Source: DASQZK01 sp963763215
Lineage (GTDB): Bacteria; Bacteroidota; Bacteroidia; Bacteroidales; GCA-2748055
Direction: 5' to 3'
Assembly: GCA_963763215.1 (NCBI GenBank)
Contig: CAVXNX010000005.1
Coordinates: 434,001-498,000 of the forward strand
DNA length: 64,000 bases
Shown piece after piece: positions 57,864-64,000 of the stretch. The notes beneath the pieces are model-generated. The model made no database searches. It was not told where the DNA came from and saw only the letters and a list, made by a program, of their open reading frames with translations. The translations under genes were made by a program, and so were the position numbers. The stretch's first letter is position 1. The number at the start of each line of letters is the position of its first letter.

Positions 57864-60343
57864 ATGAAGTATACTTTCATCATCGCTGCATTCACCCTTC
57901 TTTTGATTTCATCGTGCTCTCAGAAACCGGAATTCAGGGCGGATTTTAATAACATCAATGACAGGATCTGGATTGGAAGGGATTTCTGGTCCATTCCCAT
58001 CGAAGACTGGAAGGTCGAAAACGGACGGATGGAATCGATCGGGAAAGTCCCCGAATCGCGGGTGATGATGCTGACACATGATCTCACCTCCGGCACAGGT
58101 CGCTTCAGGATGACTGTGAAATCGGGACTGGTCAGCAAGGGCGATCAACCGGGCTCTGCAGGTTTCCTTATTGGCATGCACGATCCCATTGATTCCACCG
58201 TCAAGGCGGCATGCTACTATGGAGAAGGGATCCGTGCCGGTGTGAGCCTTAAAGGATATGCCTTTTTGAAGGGTGAACAGGCCAGCCTCCCCGAGAATTT
58301 CAACTGGAACGCTTTCACCATGACCGTTGAAGGCGACGGCACATCGCTGTCGTTGAAGGTGCGCGACGACAAGGGCCATGAACCGGAAATACTGCATTGC
58401 AAAGCCGACAGTCTGCACGGGTTGGTGGGTGTGGCGGCAAACCTGAAGATCCCCGGCACCAATCCCGGGACATCCACCTTCTGGTTTGACGACTGGTCAC
58501 TCTCGGGTCCGAGGATGGAAGCGAAACCCCAAAAAGCCTTCGGTCCGGTGCTCTGGACCATGTATACCCTGAGCAAGAACACGGTCAAACTGATGGCTTT
58601 CCTTCCGCCGTTGGGTGAGAACGATAACCAGGATGTCGATCTTCAGCTTCAGAAGGACGGGAAGTGGGAGACCGTGACGACCGAGACCCTGGAGCCCGAC
58701 ACACGGACGGCGGTGTTCCGCCTGGAAAACTGGGATTCGTCCAAAGATGCCCCTTTCAGGGTCAAATACATGGAGCGGGGAAAAGATGGTTCCGAACAGG
58801 AATACAACTACGACGGAACCATCCGGAGAGACCCGGTTGACAGACCGCTCAGGGTGGCTGCCATGACGGGTCAGAATCACGTCGGGTATCCCTATTCTCC
58901 TGTGGTTGAAAATCTTAAAAAACTCAATCCCGACCTGTTGTATTTTTCAGGGGACCAGATCTACGAATCCAATGGCGGTTACGGGATCATCCGTAGACCG
59001 GCCGACCGGTCCATCCTCAATTACCTTGGGAAATATTACATGTTTGGCTGGGCTTTCGGGGATCTCATGCGCGACCGGCCGACGATCTGTACCCCTGACG
59101 ATCACGAGGTGTACCAGGGAAACCTTTGGGGTGAAGGGGGGAAGCCAACGGACCAACCTGGAAGGAACCGGCGATCAGGGAGGTTTTATCCAGCCTGTGA
59201 GAATGGTCAATGCCGTGAACCGCACCCAGGCGGGCAACCTGCCCGATCCGTATGATCCCACTCCCATCAACGGGGGAATGAATGTCTGGTATACGGGGAT
59301 AACCTATGGCCGGATCAGCTTTGCCATCGTCACCGACCGTATTTTTAAGACCGGTCCGGAGGCCGTGGCCACCTGGAAAACACGGCCCGATCATCTGAAG
59401 CGCCCGACAATAAAACCTTCTGAGCTCGATAAGCCCGGCTTGAAAATGCTCGGTGAACGCCAGCTTAAATTCCTGAGAGACTGGATCACGGACTGGGAGG
59501 GAGCAGACATGAAAGTGCTTCTTTCCCAGACTGTTTTTGCCGGTGTGGCGACGCATCACGGACCGGAAATGGAATACGTATACGGGGATCTGGACTCCGG
59601 GGGATGGCCAAAAAGCGGCCGTGACCGGGCCATTGAGATCATGCGGAAAGGCTTTGTCTTCCATATTGCCGGTGATCAGCACCTGGCGTCCCAGGTTCAA
59701 TACGGTCTCGACCATTACAGGGATGCAGGATGGTGTTTCTGTACCCCGGCCGTGGCCAACGGGTATCCGAGAGCTTTCCTTCCGGATGAACTCGGGTGGA
59801 AGGTGAAGGACCGGCCCGAACACGGATTGCCCAACACGGGGGAGTACGAAGATGCTTTCGGGAATAAGAATTATGTCTATGCCGTTGGAAATCCCGATGA
59901 TATCGCTCTCATGGGACAACCGTTATATCCAGGCTCAGAAACGGTCGTCCGGTTTCGGGATCGTCACCTTCAACCATAAAACCCGCGATATCACCACCGA
60001 TTGCTGGAAATTTCTTGCCGATGTCGAACATCCGGGACCCGGGGACGAATTTCCCGGTTGGCCGATGACCATCAACCAGAGAGACAATTACGGTCGTGAA
60101 GCCGTGGATTACCTGCCGGAGATCCAGGTCAACAAGCCCGACCAGCTGTTGACACTCAACGATAGCCAGGGGAATCTGGTTTATGTGATCCGGATCAACG
60201 GGACGACGTTCAGGCCCAAAGTCTTCCGGAAGGGAACATATTCCGTGATCATTGGAGAGGGGCCGGAGGCTAAGGAAAATCGACGGGATAAGATCCGGTT
60301 CGGGTGGGCTCATTCAGGAGAAGGGGAAGTGAGAAGTGAGTAA
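57864..60343 (+). CDS. PhoD-like metallophosphatase with N-terminal LamG-type domain, lipoprotein (two frameshifts)
   Basis: A ~825-residue lipoprotein (leader YTFIIAAFTLLLISSC). The first ~210 residues form a concanavalin-like domain (GRDFWSIPIEDWKVENGRME, VGVAANLKIPGTN), followed by a linker domain and a PhoD-like phosphatase fold: MTGQNHVGYPYSP, LLYFSGDQIYES, ICTPDDHEVYQGN, VFAGVATHHGPEMEY and HIAGDQHLASQ supply metal ligands. The frame breaks at G6 59136-59141 (with five, GEGGSQRTNLEG) and at CC 59949-59950 (with one, VVGFGIVTFNHK). Both are single-base excesses. It follows the GH88 gene by 163 bp. Phosphodiester or phosphomonoester substrate is unknown. The 3' end runs into the GTGAGTAA repeat. 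Confidence 0.85.
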
Positions 60344-60371
60344 GTGAGTAAGTGAGTAAGTGAGTAAGTGA
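60336..60371 (+). repeat. 8-bp tandem repeat GTGAGTAA
   Basis: About four and a half copies of GTGAGTAA stand at the end of the phosphatase gene; the first copy supplies the stop codon TAA, so copy number changes do not alter the protein. The block ends where the structured RNA-like region begins. Confidence 0.85.
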
Positions 60372-60870
60372 GATCGCGCCGTGCAAGTCCGTGAGGAAGG
60401 GATTTATATAGGCGTATCAACATATATAATGAAATTCCTCGCAACTTCCCCGCAGGTAACCAATCCTGTCCGGCAAGGTCTGGTCAGCCACCGGAAGCGA
60501 GTTTTGCATCGTTACCAGAGATGGTAGCATGAAGCGTAAACAGCGATTGCTAAAGGTCTGTGATAGAGCCTCGAAACACTCTAAAAGCTGAAGTCTTAAT
60601 TATTCTCACGATTGGGACAACACGGAACCTGCGCTAAAGACAAGCAGGGGAAGTTCGGCCGGGGTCTGAGAGCAGGTCAAAGGCAGGAGGGAAGTACGGA
60701 AACACGGGAGAGCCTAACGTCTCCGCCCCGGAAGCGGTCAAGGGTACGCCGCGCAAAAAGAGTCCCCAGTCACCTATGGGGAGATAACGCCACCAGAGGA
60801 GAGCAAAGAAAAGAGCGTTAAGGAGAGCGGTAGTCCGGACGAGGGAAACCGAAGGAAGGACCAAAACGTT
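60371..60870 (+). ncRNA. Structured RNA-like region, possible 5' part of a group II intron (no ORF)
   Basis: About 500 bp, purine-rich, without a gene. Pairings seen: GTGAGGAA (60391-60398) with TTCCTCGC; GGTAAC (60455-60460) with GTTACC (60511-60516); GGAGA with TCTCC around AGCCTAACG (60707-60724); TCCCC with GGGGA around AGTCACCTAT (60762-60781). The sequence style (AAGCGTAAACAGCGATTGC, GGTCTGTGATAGAGCCTCG) resembles the domain I-III part of bacterial group II introns that carry a maturase further on. No reverse transcriptase, domain V or domain VI is seen, so it would be a truncated copy cut off by the repeat at 60898. Other large structured RNAs remain possible. Confidence 0.4.
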
Positions 60871-60897
60871 TTTTAAATTCCCGATTAAGCTGTCAAC

Positions 60898-61049
60898 GTC
60901 TCAAACCATCCTCAAACCATCCTCAAACCATCCTCAAACCATCCTCAAACCATCCTCAAACCATCCTCAAACCATCCTCAAACCATCCTCAAACCATCCT
61001 CAAACCATCCTCAAACCATCCTCAAACCATCCTCAAACCATCCTCAAAC
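60898..61049. repeat. 11-bp minisatellite CTCAAACCATC, about 13 copies
   Basis: The unit CTCAAACCATC repeats without visible variation from about 60898 to 61049. It is too short and lacks spacers to be a CRISPR. A region of such exact repeats is prone to copy-number change and to misassembly. Confidence 0.95.
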
Positions 61050-61051
61050 AA

Positions 61052-61069
61052 CCCCGATCGCTATCGGGG
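61052..61069. repeat. Hairpin CCCCGAT-CGCT-ATCGGGG
   Basis: A perfect 7-bp stem with a 4-base loop just after the minisatellite and 28 bp from the end of the methyltransferase gene. It may end that gene's transcript (- strand) or be a small mobile palindrome. Confidence 0.6.
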
Positions 61070-61096
61070 CAAACCCCCTCAAACAATCCTTAAAAT

Positions 61097-61744
61097 TTAG
61101 GCTTTCCCCTTTCGGCAGATCACCAGCCAGAGCCTGATGGGTTGTGCGTCCTTGTGATGCTTAACCGGCTCATTGAAAGGCCGGTAGTCAATGAGTCCAA
61201 TTCTACCAAATTCCTTTCGCACCGACACTTCATCATAAAAAAAAACCTTCAGTCCGTCAGGCAATTTATACCTGTTCCCGGAGATCAGCGTGCCTCTTCC
61301 GTATAATTCCGAGTCGGTGGAAATGACCGTGAAAATCATATATCCGGCCGGAGAGAGCTGCCTGAAACAGGCTTCGAGGAAATGCTGCCGTTCCGGGCGG
61401 CTGAGAAGGTGGAGCAGGGCATAACAGTAAATGCCCTCATAGATTGTGTCATCATAGGGCATACCGCTCACCGGCCCGTGATGAATGGGGAAGTTTAGGC
61501 CGTTTTCCCTGGCCAGGGCGATGGCCGTTGCGGAAATCTCGATGCCGGTGACGTCGAATCCCTCATGTAAAAAAGCCAGGGCATTCCGGCCATAGCCGGC
61601 ACCCGGGATCAGAATCTTCGTCACTCCTTGATCGCGGAACATCCGGCATGCGATCATCGCCGAATCGGAGGGCTCAAAGCCCCAGGACGTTTTCTCACCG
61701 GAGAATTTCCTGTCCCAGTATATTGTATCTTGTTGTCTGGCCAT
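61097..61744 (-). CDS. Class I SAM-dependent methyltransferase
   Basis: A 215-residue cytoplasmic methyltransferase with motif I ILIPGAGYGRNALAFLHEG and acidic loop VTGIEISATAIALA, then YEGIYCYALLHLL and GYMIFTVISTDSE. The fold is clear; the substrate is not. It resembles small thiopurine/tellurite-resistance-like methyltransferases in layout but no specific motif decides. It stands alone on the - strand. Confidence 0.85.
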   Translation of the reverse strand: MARQQDTIYWDRKFSGEKTSWGFEPSDSAMIACRMFRDQGVTKILIPGAGYGRNALAFLHEGFDVTGIEISATAIALARENGLNFPIHHGPVSGMPYDDTIYEGIYCYALLHLLSRPERQHFLEACFRQLSPAGYMIFTVISTDSELYGRGTLISGNRYKLPDGLKVFFYDEVSVRKEFGRIGLIDYRPFNEPVKHHKDAQPIRLWLVICRKGKA

Positions 61745-61899
61745 GTATCGGATCCCTCAGGGATTGAATTTCATGTCGGGCTTCGAGGTCGGATATCCGG
61801 AAGTCACTTTAGCGATGGTTTAACCGGGTCTCTCCAGGAAATGAAAAGACAAGGTCCGTCTTCACTTCAAGACTCCGGTTCCATCCCGGAGTCCGTCGA

Positions 61900-62334
61900 T
61901 CACGGGTGTGCCGCGGTGAAGAACTGGAACAATTCGATGAGATTGCCCGACGGGTCCTGAAGAAGGATCTGTTTCCCGCCCACCCCCGTGACGATATCAT
62001 TCCGGAAGCGGCATCCTTCGGCCCTGAGCATCTCAACAGTTGAGTCGAGATCATCGACCCGCAGTTCGAAACGGTTCCAGCCGCCCGGTTGCTGAACAGT
62101 GCCGTCGGTCATATTCATCCCTCCGCCGCCCTTATCCGAAGGCTTACTCAGCAATAGCTGCAGATGGTCTTTCTGTAGGATCGCGAACTCATCGGCCGGG
62201 TGCATCACCACCGTGAATGCCAGCATTCTTATATAGAACCGGACGGCTTCATTCACATCATTGACGATGTATCTGACCGATGCATAACCCGCTGTGGAAG
62301 GGTTTTCCGGTTCGGTTTTTCGGGATTTTGCCAT
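61900..62334 (-). CDS. VOC-family protein
   Basis: A 144-residue glyoxalase-like protein with one VOC module: ASVRYIVNDVNEAVRFYIRML, DHLQLLLSKPSDKGG, GGWNRFELRVDDLDSTVEML and ILLQDPSGNLIELFQFF. The start at 62334 (MAKSRKTE) is chosen over further upstream candidates that add no domain. No metal-ligand set is obvious, so it may be a binding protein or an enzyme of unknown role. Confidence 0.8.
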   Translation of the reverse strand: MAKSRKTEPENPSTAGYASVRYIVNDVNEAVRFYIRMLAFTVVMHPADEFAILQKDHLQLLLSKPSDKGGGGMNMTDGTVQQPGGWNRFELRVDDLDSTVEMLRAEGCRFRNDIVTGVGGKQILLQDPSGNLIELFQFFTAAHP

Positions 62335-62467
62335 GACTGAATCATTTAACGGGTCAACAGGCTGCGGGTTGGAACGCTGATCTGTGGTCTCCCGTGGAAA
62401 ATAACACCGGTTGTACCCGAATGTTGAACCGCCATATCCAAAACTTTGCCTCCCATCCCTGTTCAGA

Positions 62468-63761
62468 CTATTCAAAATGGATAGACATGTCCCTGAAATT
62501 CATGGTCATCGTTTCAAAGGATGACATCAGATCCTGCCCGAAATTCCCGTAGAAATCATTTTCCGGATCCACGGGATAATTCGGGAGGACGGTCACCGAG
62601 TCCATTCCGAAAACGGCGTCATCGATTTTGAGATGAAAATCGATGTAATAGGCGTCGAATACATCGGTCTTTCCAGCCCCGCCAACACCGACTCTGGTTA
62701 GGGGATATTTTTCGACAGCCGCCCTGTTTTCATCGAAATACCTTTTATAAAGCCAGGTTTTGCTGGCCCCGGTATCAAAAGTAAATACCATCGAATCATG
62801 ATCGACTGATCACTTCGATCAGTGGAGTCAGGAAATCCAGGGCAAGATTGGAGGGATAGTCCCCGGCAGGTTTTTCCGGTACGAGAAGGTGACCGTTGCG
62901 GGTGAGAGTGATTTGCTCCAGTGCGGCGATAAACGGAAAACCTATGATGCCATAGATCTGGTAGTCAATGGTAGGGGAAGTAGAGTGCGGAATCGGGCAA
63001 AACAAGGAAGACGGCGTTATCCGCCGTTATGTTGCCGGTGCGAAGTTGGTCGGCCAGTGCGAGGCCCGCGGTAATTTCATTACCCAGAATACTTTTCACT
63101 TTGAAGGTGGCATCGAGGAAATGCATATGCATGGACTGGGCAAGGGATTCAATGATGACGCAGAAATTGGCGCCTGTGTCGAAAATCAGGTTCACGCTCG
63201 AATCGCAATCGTTGAGGTGAACCGGCATCTAGTGATCCCTGGATAAGCTCAAGGTCCGTATTGCCGTTTTTAATAATGGCCTGTGGGGGAGCATCCCTGA
63301 GCCCTGCCCAGATCTGGTGCTCATTTTTGAGATCGGCCAGTCTGGTCGAATCCAGGAATCCGGCATAATCACGGATTAATTCAGATGACAGGCCGGCGGC
63401 TTCGCGATACTGAAAAAGATTGATTTGGTTCTGGAGCATGATCTGCAGAAGGGCGCACCTGAGGCTGTCGTTGAGATGTTGGTTGTGCTTTTTCAGCAGT
63501 TTGGAGATGGCGCGGTTGCTTTGTGTGGGATTGAAAAGAGAAATTTTCCAGTTTTCCCCGGGCAATCAACCGGTCAGATTCAGAGATATGTTGTTTTTCA
63601 CTTTCGAAATATCTCCCGGCCTTGAAGACATCTTTATTTTCCAGCAGTGAATCGAGATGATGCGCGATTTCCTGGTCAGCTGCTGAATATTTTTTCACGG
63701 AGCAGCCGCCTGGAATCACCATGGCCAGGATGATCATCGCGGTAAACAGTCTTTCTTTCAT
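62468..63761 (-). pseudogene. Lipoprotein with two retropepsin-like aspartyl protease domains (about four frameshifts)
   Basis: A ~430-residue lipoprotein read in several frames. The leader MKERLFTAMIILAMVIPGGC has lipobox PGGC, followed by a helical N-terminal part (YSAADQEIAHHLDSLL, YFESEKQHISESDRLIARGK, then FNPTQSNRAISKLLKKHNQH). Two aspartyl-protease half-domains follow: LIFDTGANFCVIIESLA and GIIGFPFIAALEQITL, then TFDTGASKTWLYKRYF to FYGNFGQDLMSSFETMTMNF. Each holds a DTGA motif. Breaks lie near 63500, 63225, 62965 and 62790. The family resembles secreted pepsin-like proteases of Bacteroidota with tandem retropepsin domains. Substrate unknown. Broken state may be decay or sequencing error. 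Confidence 0.75.
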
Positions 63762-64000
63762 TGTATTTTTAGTGTTGTTGACTGCGACATTCTCATGGGT
63801 TGAATGCAAAAAGTGAGTGACCTGGGATCCCGCGTTTCCTTAAAGATAGATAAAAAAGAGATGTCTGCATGATTTCTGGTAGACTCGGAGAGTACGTGGA
63901 TACGTGGATACGGGGTAGCGGGTACGTGAAGACGTAGGTACGACTTCAGTAAAAAGCATAAATTTCATCCATAACCGATAAGTGCTTTCCAACAACTTCG
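63762..64000. other. Gene-free end of window with short imperfect repeats
   Basis: 239 bp upstream of the protease gene. TACGTGGATACGTGGATACG (63894-63913) and GTACGTGAAGACGTAGGTAC (63924-63943) form a cluster of TACGTGGA-like repeats. A promoter for the protease is expected on the - strand. No gene seen. Confidence 0.5.

Noticed and set aside
60898..61049. CRISPR array
   Set aside because: The repeat is 11 bp with no spacers and no cas gene is near.

Overview
The window is a carbohydrate-degradation region of a Bacteroidota chromosome. The evidence is two SusC/SusD pairs, many secreted lipoproteins, several C-terminal type IX secretion (T9SS) sorting domains with the NPF...LYFYKL pattern, and one Bacteroidota-type promoter (TTTG, 20 bp, TAnnTTT). 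No rRNA, tRNA, CRISPR array, transposase or phage gene was seen.

Layout. From 1 to 35.4 kb (all + strand) lies a polysaccharide utilisation region: a SusC tail and SusD, a tandemly duplicated LamG/beta-helix unit, a TIM-barrel glycosidase, a sulfatase, a VOC lipoprotein, a Tat-exported aldo/keto reductase, a GH109-type protein, GH3, a broken GH31, a second SusC/SusD pair with two accessory lipoproteins, a serine hydrolase, and two large broken modular T9SS proteins (beta-helix/PKD/LamG and DUF4832/LamG/Ig-like/LamG). From 35.5 to 40 kb (- strand) come a GH5 lipoprotein, class I fructose-bisphosphate aldolase and a small metal-related group (exported HMA protein, HYC_CC_PP-like protein, AraC regulator with an HMA-like N-terminus). 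From 40.1 to 43.4 kb (+) are a D-lyxose isomerase-like enzyme, a PfkB kinase and a CE15 glucuronoyl esterase. From 43.7 to 47.5 kb (-) are E2 and a fused E1 of a 2-oxoacid dehydrogenase. From 47.7 to 52.3 kb (+) is a rhamnose operon: GntR regulator, rhaD, rhaB, rhaA. From 53 to 60.3 kb are a Gfo/Idh/MocA oxidoreductase and an aldo/keto reductase (-), then a DUF2264 protein, a GH88 hydrolase and a PhoD-like phosphatase (+). The last 3.7 kb holds a structured-RNA-like block (possible group II intron 5' fragment), minisatellites, a methyltransferase, a VOC protein and a broken two-domain retropepsin-like lipoprotein.

How the genes work together. The SusC/SusD pairs would bind and import oligosaccharides. 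The exported sulfatase, GH3, GH31, GH109, GH5, GH88, DUF2264 and CE15 enzymes would trim sulfated, uronate-containing glycans. The rhamnose operon, the lyxose isomerase/kinase pair, the aldolase and the 2-oxoacid dehydrogenase would carry released sugars into central metabolism. Rhamnose, unsaturated uronate, sulfate and glucuronoyl ester functions together suggest a plant or algal substrate; this is inference.

Sequence quality. About a dozen genes are interrupted by single-base shifts, many at short homopolymers (for example C6 in the aldolase, G6 in the phosphatase, C4 and A4 in GH31). Enzymes of core metabolism are hit too, so many of these are probably sequencing errors. The 30-35.4 kb and 62.5-63.8 kb genes carry so many interruptions that true decay is also possible.
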